Assembly: GCA_965240325.2 (NCBI GenBank)
Contig: OZ251237.1
Location: 558,001 to 622,000 of the forward strand
DNA length: 64,000 nucleotides
Direction: 5' to 3'
Origin: Rebecca billardiae RCC1528
Taxonomy: Eukaryota; Haptophyta
The translations under genes and the position numbers were made by a program. Position 1 is the first letter of the stretch. Each line of letters starts with the position of its first letter. The notes beneath the pieces were generated by a model. The model had not been told where the DNA came from, made no database searches, and saw only the letters and a list, made by a program, of their open reading frames with translations. Positions 28,107 to 39,600 of the stretch are shown here, in pieces.

Positions 28107-30822
28107 ATGCCGATCCCCATCTTCGCGCCGTACGAGTGGCATGAGACCGAGACGCACGTGACCGTGCAGGCGCGCATCCACGGCGCGACGCCCGCCAACA
28201 CCGACTTCTTCAGCTCGCCGCACTTTGTCAAGGCGAATTGCAAGCGGCCGGGCGGCGCGCTGCACCTGCTCGAGATCGACCTGTACGGCGAGATCGACCC
28301 GCGGCGCAGCGCCGTCTCCGTGCGCACGGGCGAGCTCGAGTTGCGACTCGAGAAGGCGACGCCGGGCGTCTGGGGGCAGCTCGTCGTGCAGGCAGTTGAC
28401 AAGGCGGAGCGGCTGCGCCGGCGGCAGCGCTCGATCGAGGCGGCGGAGCGGCAGGCGGCGGCCGACGCCGAGGCGAAGAAGAAGCAGACGTGGGAGGCCT
28501 CCCGCCACACGCTCCGCTCGCAGATGGACCTCGAGCGCTCGAGCCGGGGCGCGCTCGAGGAGCGCAAGGCGGCGGAGAAGGCGCGGGAGGCTGCCGAGCT
28601 GGACGCATGGCAGTCCGCGCACGAGGAGGCGCGGCTGCGCGAGCTGCGCGAGCGGTACGGCGCGGCGGCGAGCGAGGAGGCCGACGTCAGACGCAACTCC
28701 GCCGCCGCCACCGCGCCCGCGCCGCGCCCGGCCGGCGCCGCGCCCGCGGGCAAGCCGCTGCCGCCGCCGCGCGCGCCGACGCGCGTCATCGCCAAGTTCA
28801 CGCCAAAGATGACGTCCGCGCCGCTGCGCACGAAGGGCAAGGACGCGGACTACGACCCCGAGCCCGTCGCGCTCGAGACGCCCGGCCTGGGCCCCTCTCG
28901 CGCCACCACGCTCCGCTCGGGCGATCTGTACGATATCTCGCACCGAGATCCGGCGTGGCTCAAGGACCGCGCGGACCGTTATTATTTCCTGCGCGATTTC
29001 CGCGCGGCCGCGAACGCCTACTCCGCGGTGCTGGCGCAGTTCCCGGACAAGATCCCGGCGCAGGCGGTGGACACGTACCTCGCGTGCCTCTCCAACCGCG
29101 CCGCCTGCCACCTGCACCTCGACGAGCTGCTCGAGGCCGCTGCGGACGCGACGCACGCAATCGCGCTCGCCGATAATGGCAAGTCCATCTCGAATGTTCC
29201 GCTTTCGGATGATGAGCTGCGCTCCCGCGCGCGCACGCGCAAGCTGCGGCTGCTCGCGCGGCGCGGCGCGGCGCTGTGCCACATGGGCGCGCTCGAGCAG
29301 GCCATCGCCGACTTCGAGCTCGCCGCCTCCGACTACGCGCCGAGCGCGGACGCCCGCGACGCGCTGCGCGGCGACGCGCGCGCGATGGGCGAGCGCCTTG
29401 AGACTGTGCGAGCGCACAAGGTGGCGGCGGACGAGCTCGCGCAGCGGGCGGCGGTCGCGGCGCAGCAGGCGGGCGCGGGCGAGGAGGGCTCGCGCGCCGC
29501 CGTCGCGCTGGCGAACGACGCCCTCGCCCGCTACTCCGACGCGCTCGGGCTCGCTCCCATGCACATCCCAACGCTCGCGAACGCGGCCGCGGCCGCGCTC
29601 GCATCAGGCGCGCACGCGCGCTGCGCCACGCTGTGCGACACCGCGCTGCGCGTGGCCGACGCGCAGGCCGCGGACGGGCAGCTCTGCCCGCTGCGAACAC
29701 GGCTCAAGCTGCTGCTGCGCCGCGCCACGGCCAAGTGCGAGCTCGGGTGCGTGCCCGCGAGCCGCCCTCACCGAGCATCCACGGACCACGCGACCGACCG
29801 CACTGTGCTGTGCGCCCGACACCCCCAGAGCCAAAGCCGCTCAGTGGCGCCTCGCGACCAACCGACTTCCCGCGCGGCGCGCTCGCGCTGCCGTGCCCGC
29901 AGGAACTGGCGCGGCGCGCACGCAGACCTCAAGCGCGCCACCGCCTTCGCGCCCTCCGACAACGACATCGCTGCCCAGCTGCGCGCGGTGACAGAGGCGG
30001 CGCGCGCGCGCGGCATCCAAGTCGGTGACGATCGCTCGGCCGCGTCGGCAACGCCCTCCGCCGCCATCGCCGCCGCCGAGCTCGAGGGCTCAGACGCGCC
30101 AAAGGGCGGCGCGGGCGAGGAGGGCGGCGGCGCCGAGCCGAGCACCGCGTCGGCAGGCGCGGAGACCACGCCGCGCGGCGCGGACGCGCCCGCCCTCACG
30201 GCGTCGGAGCTCAAGTCGCAGGCCGATCACAGCTTCCGAACCGGCGACGCCGCGGCCGCGATCGCGCTTTACGCGCGCGCGCTCGCGGCAGACGCGGAGC
30301 AGGAGTGGCAGCTGCTGGACCGCGGCTCGGCAGCGGAGGCGCCCGCGGCGGCGCCCGCCGCGGCCGAGCCGGCCGGCTCAACGGTGGGCGGCGGGATCCT
30401 GTTCCGCTGCTCCTGCCTTGCCAACCGCGCGGCGTGCCACCTCAAGCTTGGCGAGTATGCTCGCGTCATCGACGACTGCACCGCCGCCATCGCCGCCGTG
30501 CGGGCGAGCGTGGGCGAGGTGCGCGCGCCGAGGCCGGCGCGTGGGCGCGCACGCCGCCAACCATGCCGCAGCTGACCTCGCCCCGGCATCCACCCCGCGT
30601 GCGCGCCCCCTCGCTCTCCGTGCGCGTGCCCACCAGGCCTCGGCAGCAGAGCCTGCCCTGAGCGCGATGCTGCTGAAGCTGCTCATGCGGCGCGCGGCCG
30701 CGTACTGGCAGCTTGGACGGGTCGAGGACGCGCGCGCCGAGTACGGCGAAGCGCACCGCCTGGCCCCGGAGAACGAGCAGGTGCTCGCTGCGCTGGAAGC
30801 ACTCGGGGCCCCTCCGCCGTAG
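28107..30822 (+). CDS. DNAAF4: Dynein axonemal assembly factor 4-like (DYX1C1), CS + TPR, 3 exons
   Basis: Exons 28107-29746, 29903-30518 and 30637-30822 join in frame to 813 residues. The first intron (156 bp) is a multiple of three and could be mistaken for coding, but GT-AG splicing restores the TPR sequence AKCELGNWRGAHADLKRA. The N terminus is a CS/p23 domain (IFAPYEWHETETHVTV, LLEIDLYGEIDPRRS, LELRLEKATPGVWGQL). A charged coiled coil follows (about 95-190), then the conserved DISHRDPAWLKDRADRYYFL entry into TPR repeats (SNRAACHLHLDELLEAAADA, LANRAACHLKLGEYARVIDD, MRRAAAYWQLGRVEDARAEY). DNAAF4 is an HSP90-linked co-chaperone that preassembles axonemal dynein arms in the cytoplasm. It is longer than the animal protein (about 420 residues) because of Ala-rich insertions and extra TPRs. 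Confidence 0.8.
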
Positions 30823-31162
30823 GCGGCCCCCACGAGCTAAGAGCAGAGCGCACCGACGCACCCCGACTCCCGAGCTGAGACGGGTCGCCGGGCACGTGCT
30901 GCGTGCACGCAGACAGCTCTGACATGAGCTGATTATGATGCAGGCAGCTCTGACATGAGCCACACGAACAGTATACTAGTGACTCAGTGTCACTCTCGGA
31001 TGAGTCTTTATTGACAACCCCGGTCAAGGCGCGGCGTGTACTATTCATCCGCGGGCATCGTAGCCTCCCCCCGGGGACTGACAACTGTTCAAAGTACAGC
31101 TCGTCAACTCGGGTGCGGAGGTGGTGTCGCGGGGCGCGTAGTCCGCCCGCGGCACGCTGCGC
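30823..31162. other. Convergent intergenic spacer
   Basis: This lies between the 3' ends of the DNAAF4-like gene and the minus-strand gene at 31163-31648. It has a near-exact short repeat of GCAGCTCTGACATGAGC near 30910-30960. No gene is seen. Confidence 0.5.
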
Positions 31163-31648
31163 TCACTTGGGGTTACCGAATTTGGTCACCCTCTCGAGGT
31201 ATTGTAGCAGCCACTCCTTCGGGTCGATGCCCTCCGCCGGCAACTCGGCGATGGCTGTTTCGATGATGGCGGCAAAGTGATCGAGGACGCGCTTCTCCGT
31301 GATGTACTGCACGAGCGCGCTCTCGGTCGTGCGGAACTTGACGTCATGGGAGGCGAGGTGCGGCAGCGCCCCGCCCTCGGGCTCGACCGCGGGCGCGCCT
31401 TCTGCTCCGTCGCTGGGACCGAGCTTGGCGAGCAGGTAGCCAAGCACGTCGGTCGGGGTGTTGCGCAGAACAGCCTCGAGGAGGACGCCAAGCAGATCGC
31501 CCAGACCGTTGGATGCAAGCTGGTCGAAGTATGGGCACGCCTTGAGCCAGCCGGCGATGTTTGCCGGCGACTCTGGCCGCGTGTTGACGAACGTGCGCAA
31601 GCGCGCAACGTCCTCCTCGCGCTGCGCGATGGAGGTCCGACGCCCCAT
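31163..31648 (-). CDS. Small protein with two Dpy-30/RII-alpha-like helical hairpins
   Basis: A 161-residue single-exon protein. Two segments share a helix-turn-helix pattern ending in a Pro/Asp turn and YL: LGDLLGVLLEAVLRNTPTDV followed by LGYLLAKL (about 49-76), and VQYITEKRVLDHFAAIIETA then IDPKEWLLQYLERV (about 118-155). This resembles the Dpy-30/RIIa docking fold common in radial-spoke and other flagellar proteins, but the match is loose and was made by eye. The start codon is 93 bp from that of the divergent CYB5D1-like radial-spoke gene, which supports a flagellar role. The product could instead be an unrelated helical protein. Confidence 0.5.
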   Translation of the reverse strand: MGRRTSIAQREEDVARLRTFVNTRPESPANIAGWLKACPYFDQLASNGLGDLLGVLLEAVLRNTPTDVLGYLLAKLGPSDGAEGAPAVEPEGGALPHLASHDVKFRTTESALVQYITEKRVLDHFAAIIETAIAELPAEGIDPKEWLLQYLERVTKFGNPK

Positions 31649-31741
31649 GCTTGCGAATCGAAAACTGGCAGCTCGTCGTCAGTTTCTCTTTCGCCCGCCG
31701 CCCGCGCCCGCGTTCGTTCCGTTTTGTAACGTCATCGCACG
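31649..31741. promoter_or_regulatory. Bidirectional promoter, Dpy-30-like / CYB5D1-like pair
   Basis: Only 93 bp separate the two divergent start codons, so both leaders and core promoters must lie here or inside the genes. A pyrimidine-rich stretch (TCTCTTTCGCCC) is visible on the plus strand near 31683. Confidence 0.5.
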
Positions 31742-32633
31742 ATGCCTGCCGGTGAGCCCGCCAGCAACCCTCCCCCGGCGCCCTGGGTGCGCGTGCGTGC
31801 CGACCGCGGCACGGGCCGCCCATCCCTGCCCCCGCCTGCCCGAACCGCAGGGCAACGTCGCGTGTACACGCCGAAGGAGGTGGCCGAACACAACCGCGCG
31901 GATGACTGCTGGGTATCTTTTTTCGGCAAGGTGTACGACCTGACCGGCCTGCTGGCGAAGCACAAGGGCGTGCTCGCGCAGCCGATCATTGACAATGCGG
32001 GGCAGGACATCACGCACTGGTTTGACACCGTCACGAAGGACGTGAAGACGTACGTCGACCCGGCGACGGAGATGCGCGTGCCGTACACGCCGATGGGAAG
32101 ATTCATTCACGTCCCGCCACCCGAGCCGATGGCGGACTGGGTGGTGGACTTTGAGAAGCCGTGGTGGCAGGTGCGGGCGTGCGTGCCTGCGTGCTGCGCC
32201 AGCCTCCCCCCTGTGCACCGCCGCCCGCGCCTCGCCGCTCGCCTGCGCCGATCTCCGCCGCGCGCTTGCGCCCTGTCCCGCGCGCGCGCGCGCACAGGAC
32301 GAATCGTTGATCATCGGCACGCTCACGTCCAAGACGCGCATGCTGCTGGTGAAGAACATGCTCAGCCGGCAGGAGCACGCGCTCGAGGTATGCTCCGAGG
32401 AGACGATGGACGAGATCCTCGACCGGTACCTCGACTTCAACGCGCACGCCGGCAGCTACGTGTGGAAGCGCACAGACTCGACGTCAATCGGGCGCGTGCT
32501 CGACATGACGAAGACACTCGACGAGAACGGCATTCCGGACGAGCGGGGCAAATTCGACTCGCTCAGCGTCGCGGATGACTACTACATCCCGACCGTGCAC
32601 CTGTACTTCTCCGACGACCTCACTGTTGCCTGA
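31742..32633 (+). CDS. CYB5D1: CYB5D1-like cytochrome b5-domain radial-spoke protein, 2 exons
   Basis: Exons 31742-32170 and 32298-32633 join in phase 0 (PWWQ-DESLIIGTLTSKTRML) to 254 residues. A Pro-rich N terminus leads to a cytochrome b5-like domain (YTPKEVAEHNRADDCWVSFF, GKVYDLTGLLAKHKG) and GQDITHWFD, with His residues in HKG and THW as candidate haem ligands. The C-terminal part (LIIGTLTSKTRMLLVKNMLS, then YVWKR and HLYFSDDL) is the conserved tail of CYB5D1 proteins, which have been placed in the ciliary radial spoke. The product length matches the family (about 230-250). The intron is 127 bp, GC-rich and ends in CGCACAG. Confidence 0.8.
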
Positions 32634-33203
32634 AGGCCTGACGGCCTACTGCGGCTTCTCGGCCAGAACTCGCACGGCGCCGTGTTGACACCGTTCATTG
32701 CCGATAACTGGCGCAGGTGCCACAGGCGGCTGGCGATAACGTCTGACGAACGCGGACCGAACTGCGCACCAGAGAGTCCGCAGCGCCGACTCAGGCTTCC
32801 GCTGTTACAAACGTTCTCTAGACTCTAGCTAAGCCAGCAGATAACTTCGTAACATCAGCATGGTCATCGATCATCCGATCGATCATAAGACATCCACTAG
32901 TTACTGCATGTTCATACATGGAAAACTCATCAGAAGACAGAATTCAGAACTCACAAAGTAATCAAACATCAGTGCTGGACTCAGGACTGCTGCTTTGTTG
33001 ATGTCCGCGACGACCGTCCCGGACCGCCTTCCAGCACGAAGCGGCGGTCCGGTCGCTCGCGCGGTGGCACGTGCTGATTCAGAATCGGGAATCCCGCGGT
33101 CATCTCATCGGGCCCTTTTTTTCTCGCGGCCGGGCATCCTTTCCGTCATCTCGGCGCGTGCCTCCCCGTCAATCGCATCGTCCTTCGCGCGCGTACCGAG
33201 GCC
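32634..33203. other. Intergenic, no gene seen
   Basis: 570 bp of more A/T-rich sequence (notably 32815-32990) before the mitochondrial carrier gene. No recognisable gene or RNA. Confidence 0.5.
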
Positions 33204-34010
33204 ATGTCTCAGGAGCTGAACGGGCTGGAGAACTTCGCCGTCGGGGCGTCGGCGGGTACGATCGAGGTGACCATCCTGCAGCCCATGCTGTACTGCAAGA
33301 ACGCCACGCAGCAGGGCCTGCCGCTCACACTCAACCCGATGGTCTTGTACCGTGGCCTCACCGTCTCGGTGATCAACATGGCCAGCCTGACGGCGCTGCA
33401 GTTCCCGCTCGCCAGCTTCTCGGCCGGCTTGATCACCGGTGGCGCGCAGCGCAAGCTGAGCTCCGTGGAGGAGACGGCTTCGGGCTTCATGGGTGGTGCG
33501 ATGTCCGGGTTCCTGTGTGCGCCGATGGAGCTCGTGCTCATCCAGCAGCAGCGGTTTGGTGGCAGTGTGCTGGGCACGCCGTTCCGGCTGGTCAGCGAAG
33601 TGGGCGCGCTCTCGCTGTTCCGCGGCCTCATCCCTTCGTGCGGCCGCGAGGGCCTCTTCGCCGCCGGGTACATCGGCCTCGGCCCCGCGTTTGCGGCGTC
33701 GCTCCGTGACAGCGCTAAGATGGACCCAGTGCAGTCCAAGATGCTCGGCGCGATCGGCGCAGGCGTGATCTGCGCCACGCTCTCGCACCCGCTGGACACG
33801 ATGAAGACGTGCATGCAGGGCGACGTCGAGCAGAAGACCTACAAGGGCTTCACGCACACCATGAACGAGCTGATGAAGGAGGGCGGCACCGCGCGCTTCT
33901 TCAGCGGCTGGGCGTGGAGGACCGGGCGCATGATCCTCGCGGTCGGGATCATGTCCGAGTGCAAGGAGCGGCTCGGCCCGCTCTTCTTCCCGAGCAAGTA
34001 CAAGAAGTGA
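33204..34010 (+). CDS. Mitochondrial carrier family (SLC25-like) protein
   Basis: A 268-residue single-exon protein with three repeats of about 90 residues, each with two hydrophobic helices. The carrier signature PX[DE]XX[RK] is clear only in repeat three (HPLDTMK, near residue 199). Repeats one (QPMLYCK, near 27) and two (APMELVL, near 109) are degenerate. Other carrier-like pieces are a Gly-rich first helix (FAVGASAGTIEV), FRGLIPSCGREGLFAAGYIG and FFSGWAWRTGRMI. Substrate cannot be told from sequence. The degenerate signatures resemble those of atypical carriers in algae and protists. Confidence 0.8.
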   Translation: MSQELNGLENFAVGASAGTIEVTILQPMLYCKNATQQGLPLTLNPMVLYRGLTVSVINMASLTALQFPLASFSAGLITGGAQRKLSSVEETASGFMGGAMSGFLCAPMELVLIQQQRFGGSVLGTPFRLVSEVGALSLFRGLIPSCGREGLFAAGYIGLGPAFAASLRDSAKMDPVQSKMLGAIGAGVICATLSHPLDTMKTCMQGDVEQKTYKGFTHTMNELMKEGGTARFFSGWAWRTGRMILAVGIMSECKERLGPLFFPSKYKK

Positions 34011-36613
34011 GCCGAGATCTGACCCGTGCCCGGCGCTGCCGCGCTGGCCCTCTGTCTGCTGCCGGATGATGCCGGCTCGGAGCTTGCGGCCGAGCGGGGG
34101 CTGCGGCTGCTGCGCAGGGCGCGCACCGGCCGCAGTCGCGCCCGGCTAGGCGCTGGCCGCCGTGCACGCACGCTGCGGCGCGCCGCCTTGAATCCTACTG
34201 CTGCGCCGGCTCTCGCTACCTGGCGTCGACCAGGAGCACGCGCTGCTCCTGCAACTCTCATCGAAGCAGCACCTTCTGCGATTTTTGGACGACGATGACT
34301 GCTGCGACAACCTGCGGGGCCGGGCCCGCCCCAACCCCCCGCCGCGGGCGCCGTGCGTGGCTCGGCGGCGGCGCCACGCTGATGATGAATTGATGATCGG
34401 TGAGCCTGCTGACACTCACAGACGTCTCACAGCCTGCGATGCTGATGAGTAGCGGTGATGCGCGACGTAAGTGATCAGCTAATACTGCGACGCGTGACTC
34501 GCCGACGACGCGGAGGCCAGTCGGATCGGTCATCGGACGAGCGCCTTATAGTAGGCGGATCGCCGACTGCGCCGACGGGCCTCACACTCTCACAGATCGA
34601 ATAATAACGCGGATCGCGTCATGACCTGCGGTCCTGGACCGCGCGCATCCGCCCGCCATCACTATATATGGACGACGAGTACTATAAAATATAGCGCGCA
34701 GTCCTAATGTCGGTCGTCCCGCGGACGAGTCGTCGAGTCTTCACACTCTGCTTCTAGTTACAGACTAGTACTTCCAGCTTATGGCGCACGGCCCCCCCGA
34801 AAGGTCTGAGCGTGAGCGAAAGCCGGGGGGGGCGGCGCACGTGCTCCGCAAAATCAAAAAAGAGGACGCGCAGGATTTGGGGGATTTTTGTAGGTGGATT
34901 TAGGTGTGCCAATCTGCATTTGACTCGACGATATCGCTGCTCATGATTGCGTTTGTACTGCTCCTTAATCCTTGGATAGTAAGTAATAGAAGAAATCGGA
35001 AGCAAATAGGACGAAGTCATCTGTTATTGGCTTCTTGGCCCAATGCGGGTGGGATTCGAAATCTTTATCTGCGAGGATTAAGAGCTCTCTGATGAAAGAA
35101 GTGTAGTGAGTGTGTCCTAGACAGCCTGAGCGGAAGGGCAATTATTGCGATTGTCATTCAAGATTCCTCACCCCTTATTGCAAACTGATTCCGAAGCCAA
35201 TGCGGGTGTGATCGAAAATAATTGATTGAACCCCCTTGATAAGACTACCAGCATAAGTCGCGTGACGATTCAGATCGCGAGGCGTCATGTTCCGTCGGTG
35301 CCGCCGTGCGCACGTGCCGCCCCGTGCGCGCGCGCGGCGGCGTGGCGCGCGGCCGAGCGCCGGGGAGCCTGGGCGGCGGCAGGCGCGCGGCGGGGCATGC
35401 GCTGCCCGAGAAGCTAGCGCACTCGCCCAGCGCCGCCGCGCACACCGCCGCCGACCTCGCGCGCACGCCCTCCGTCAACTCCTCGGCGTCCCGTCAGTCA
35501 GCGCAGGGGCGGAGCCGGAGGGCGCTAACTAACCGGTCGGCGCACAGTGCCGCCGTCGCGGCGACGACGGCGACGACGGCGGCGCACGCGGGCGGCAGAC
35601 GCTGTGCGAGCGCGCCACCGCCGACGCCGTCGCGCCGCCGCTGCCCTTGCCGCACCGTGCCGCCGTCGCAGACGGCAGAGGCCGCGCCGCCGTTGGTCAA
35701 CGCGCGCGCACGCGCTGCCACGGCCGCCGCACCGCCGCCGTCGAGATTCAAGATCGGCGCGGGCGTACGCTGCGGCTCGCGCAACGCGCCGCCGCCGCCG
35801 CCGCCGCTCCTCCCGCCCCCGTCCGCCCTCCCGCCCGTCCCGCGCCTCGACGGCGCGCGCCTCCAAAATGTGTGCACCACCGTGCTCCGCGCCCTCGTGG
35901 CAGACGGCGGCGCACGCGGGGCTGCTGCCGTGTGGGCGACGGCGCGCGGCGCGCGACCCGACGTACGCGGCGGCGCTCGGCCGCACGCTCGAGGGGCCGC
36001 TGTGCGCGCTCGCCGCGCCGCCGCTGCCCGCCGCCGCCGCAAGCCGCAAGTCGCTCGCGCGCCGCGGCCGCGGCCGTGAGGCGGGCGGGAGGTGGCGGCT
36101 CGGCGCGCGCTGCGGAGGCGCCGCTGCTGCCGCTGCGCGCGGCGCAGCGGCTTCTCGCGTAGTGGTCGGGCGCGGCGCTGAGTGGCTGCTCTGCGCGCAG
36201 CGCGGCTGCGCACACAACGCGCGTGCGAGCTCGCGTGCACCCCCGGCGCCGCCGCCGGCCGCCCGGCTGTCGGACTCGCCAGTGACTCGGCTGCATTCGG
36301 CGCATGGCACCGTCCGACCGTCCGACCGTGTCGTCACAAGCCGGCTGCTGCTCACATTCACAAGCTGCGCGTGATTCGTGACGAATAAGACAGAACGCGA
36401 CAACTAGCCACTATAGGGCCGCGCGCCGTCAACTTCGTTGTTCACTACCCGAAGATCGGCGTAGCCGATCATATAGCTATAGCAGCATATAGTACATAGC
36501 AGTTGAGCACCGTCAGCGGCGCGCGTATCGTCTGCGACAGGCCGTGCGCGACAACCGCGCTGGCACCACGCGCCCGCCGCGCTCGGCCCGCCGCCACGCG
36601 CGCGGCGCGCTCA
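34011..36613. other. Mixed AT-rich and GC-rich intergenic region
   Basis: 2.6 kb with no convincing gene. 34560-35280 is markedly A/T-richer than the rest and contains the repeated phrase CCAATGCGGGTG (35040 and 35198) and a C-run/G-run hairpin (34786-34835). 35290-36380 is extremely GC-rich and carries overlapping open frames on both strands, the most protein-like of which is listed separately. Confidence 0.5.
35306..36079 (+). CDS. Doubtful Pro-rich open frame
   Basis: Up to 257 residues are open on the plus strand without an ATG at the first codon. It has a Pro-rich stretch (PPPPPPLLPPPSALPPVPRL) followed by DGARLQNVCTTVLRALVADG, which looks more protein-like than the shadow frames. Equally long frames exist on the minus strand, so this may be chance in GC-rich DNA or an exon of an unresolved gene. 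No function is suggested. Confidence 0.2.
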   Translation: MRTCRPVRARGGVARGRAPGSLGGGRRAAGHALPEKLAHSPSAAAHTAADLARTPSVNSSASRQSAQGRSRRALTNRSAHSAAVAATTATTAAHAGGRRCASAPPPTPSRRRCPCRTVPPSQTAEAAPPLVNARARAATAAAPPPSRFKIGAGVRCGSRNAPPPPPPLLPPPSALPPVPRLDGARLQNVCTTVLRALVADGGARGAAAVWATARGARPDVRGGARPHARGAAVRARRAAAARRRRKPQVARAPRPRP

Positions 36614-39600
36614 TCAGCCCGCCGCCGGCTGACCTGAGTGACCGGCATGTGCCAGGCTCGCGGTGGCGCCGTCCGGACGGTCCGCGCCGCCGTGGTGCAG
36701 CGCACTCAGCCCGTGGATGAGGCCATCGAGCTCGGCGCGGAAGCTCGCGATCTCGAGATCCTTCTGACGAAGCGCGTTGGCGCACTCTTGCTTTGTCACA
36801 AACAGCTCGACGTCGGCGGCGTGCCGCACGCGCTCCGCCGTCTGTTGCAGCAGCTCCTCGCGCGCCGCGTGCCTCGCCTCGAGCTCGACGAGCCGCGCGG
36901 AGACATCCTGCATGGACGACGGAAGCTGCCGGCCTGCCGCCAGCGCCTCGCGCTTGGCGAACGCGTCTACGCGCGCGCCGAGCGCGCCCACCTCGTCGCC
37001 GAGCTGCTCCGCCATCCGGCTGAGCGTCGCACAGATCAGCTGTACCGCCTGTGCCGCGCCGCTCTCGCCGACGGTGCGCACGACGGCCATCTCCGCACGG
37101 AGCTCGTCGACCTTGGAGTGGGCGTCGGCGAGCGCGGCGCGCGTCAGCGCGAGCTCCTCCTCTGCCGCGGCAGCGGCCGCGCCGCCGCCGGGCTGCGTGC
37201 GCGTAACAAGGGCGGTGCTGCTGCCGCGCTGCGCGCCGCCTTGCTCCGCCTCGGCCGCCGCAGCCGGGTGCGGCGCGGCGCGGCGCGGGCGGTAGGGGGG
37301 GCCAGGCTCCGGGCCCAGGCCGTCGTCGTGCGCGTGCAAGCCGGGCGCGCCTGACTGCTCACGCGCCGCCGCCGCGCTCCCGCCGCCGCCCTCGCCGCCC
37401 GCCGTCCGAGCCCTGCGCGGCGCCGCGCCGCCGCCGCGCCACGGTGCCTGCTGCCCCTGCTGCCCGGCCGCGCCCGCCGGCACCGGCCGCGTCGCGCTGG
37501 CGAGCGACCCTTCGAGCGCCCGGACCTTCTTCGAGTAGAACGCCCGGACTTCGTCCAGTTGACTCTCGAGCTCGCGCACGCGCGTGCGCCCGCCGCCGCC
37601 CGCCGCCGCGGATCGCTGCTCGAGCTCGGCGATCCGTGCCTCGAACTGGGACTTGGCGCGGTCGTGCTGCTGCCGCAGCGTGCGCAGCCGGCGCTCGTGG
37701 GCGCTCTCAGCCGCGCGGCGCTGCGCTTCGCTCTGCTCCAGCTGCTCCTGCAGCGCGCGCGTCTCCTGCACGTGCGCTGGGCTCGGGCCGGCCGCTCGGA
37801 TCAGGTCCGCGAGCGTCTCGCCGCGCCGCGCGTGCTTCCCGCCGCGCGCGCCCGCGGCGGCGCCACGCCCGGCCGAGCCGGCGCGCGGGGGCTCGCTCTG
37901 CAGCAAGTCTGTCAGCATGGTGACCTGTGCCTCCAAAGCCTTGACCTTGTCCGTGGCGGCCGCGACGGCCGGGCGCGCGCCATCGGCCGGCTCCGAGAGC
38001 TCAGACTCGAGCTCGCGGATGCGCTCGTCCTGCCAGGGCGCGGCCACACGGTCGCGGACGCAGACAGCCGCGGCGGTTGGCGCGCGCGCGAGGAGCGTTC
38101 GCACGCGCGCGCAAGAGGCGCGGAGGGGAGGCAGGCAGTTAGCGAGCGCGCGCGCGCGGCGCGGCGGGACGCCGCCCGCGGCGCGCACACTCGCACACGA
38201 CGCGCACAGGCAAGCCCCATGGCGGCCACATGACGCCGCGGCCGGCATCGCGAGTGGCCCCCGGCGCGATCTCCCCGCAATCTCGCCAGCCCCCTGCGCG
38301 GCCTCCTCGCAATCTCGCCCGCCCCCTGCGCGATCTCCCCGCAATCTCAATAAGCGTGCTACTCACCCGGCGTGCAATCTCGTCTGCCATCTCGTCGAGC
38401 AGCGATTGGTTCTCGAGATACCAAGCGAGTTTTGCCTGGGTGGCCTGCAGCTCGGAGCCGAGCTGGTGCCTCTGGGACGTGACGGCGTCGAGCGCGTGCC
38501 GGAGGTGCGCGCACTCCCCCTGCAGGGCGCCGACGTCCACGCCGCCGAGCTGCGCCTCCAGGGACTGCGGGCGCGCGGCGGCGCGCGGCGCGCGGCGCCG
38601 AGCGGCGACGGCGGCGAGCGGCAGACAGGGCGGCGGGCGGTGGCGGCGGTAGGCGTCGGAGGGGTCGACGCAGGGGGGCGCACGGCACGTGGTGAGCGGG
38701 GGGCGTGTGCACAGCGCCGCCGCACGCCGCGGGCGTGGGCTGGTCGCCACGAGACCCGCCCAACCGCCCCCACGCAAGCTGCCCTCGAGACCACGCGAGC
38801 GGCCCGCCGCGCCGTTTGCACCTGGATGGTGGCGTGCGCACGATCGAGCTCAAGGCGTAGCGAGTTGAGCTCGTGCTCGCGGTCGCCGACGGAGGCGCGC
38901 ACACCCGGCGGCGCGGGCTCCGCCGCCGTGCTCGCCGCCGCCTGCTGCTTGGCGCGCACGGCCTCCGCGGCGAGCGTCTTGTTCTCTCGGAGAAGCTTCT
39001 CATTCTCAGCCTGGTACCCACTTATTAGCCGCTCCTGCGCCTTGATATCGGCGACCAGCTCGGCGAGCTGCGAGGGGCCGAGCTGGAGGTCGGCGGGCGA
39101 GGCGCCGGCGCGGATCTCCGCGCGCCACTCGTCGAGCTCCGCGCGCGCGGCCACCTGTCCCTCCAGCGCCAAGATGCGCTCGCGCAGCTGGCGCTCCGTT
39201 TTTTCATGTTCGCGCGTCGCCGTCTTCAGCCGCCACTCCAGTCCGCGTCGCTCGACGGCGGCCTTATTCGCCTCCGCGCTCGGACGCGTGGCGGCGGAGG
39301 GCGAGGGTGCGGCCGAGGCGCGGGCGGAGGGGCTCGGGCTGAGCGAGGCACGCACGCCCGAGCGCCGCGGCGTGCTCGTGCTCTGCGCGCCGCTGCGCGC
39401 CGCGGCTGACAGCCGACTGCTGAAGCTGCCACCGTCCGCGGCGCCGGGCGGGGCCGGTGTGCCGGGGGCGGAGGTGAAGGGTGGCTCCGCTGCCGGCTCG
39501 GCGGCGCGCACGCCACGCGGCGTGTGCGGGGCCGAGTGGTCCTCGCGGGTCGAGGAGGACGATGCGCCGCCCATCGGGCTGGACGGGGCCGCAGGCGCGC

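Noticed and set aside
29747-29902. Reading the DNAAF4-like gene straight through this 156-bp segment
   Set aside because: It stays open because its length is a multiple of three, but it has GT-AG ends and its removal restores a continuous TPR helix; the translated insert is Arg/Ser/His-rich filler.
35000-35220. tRNA-like B-box phrases (GATTCGAAATC)
   Set aside because: No acceptor or anticodon stem could be paired around them; the phrase is part of a repeated CCAATGCGGGTG segment.
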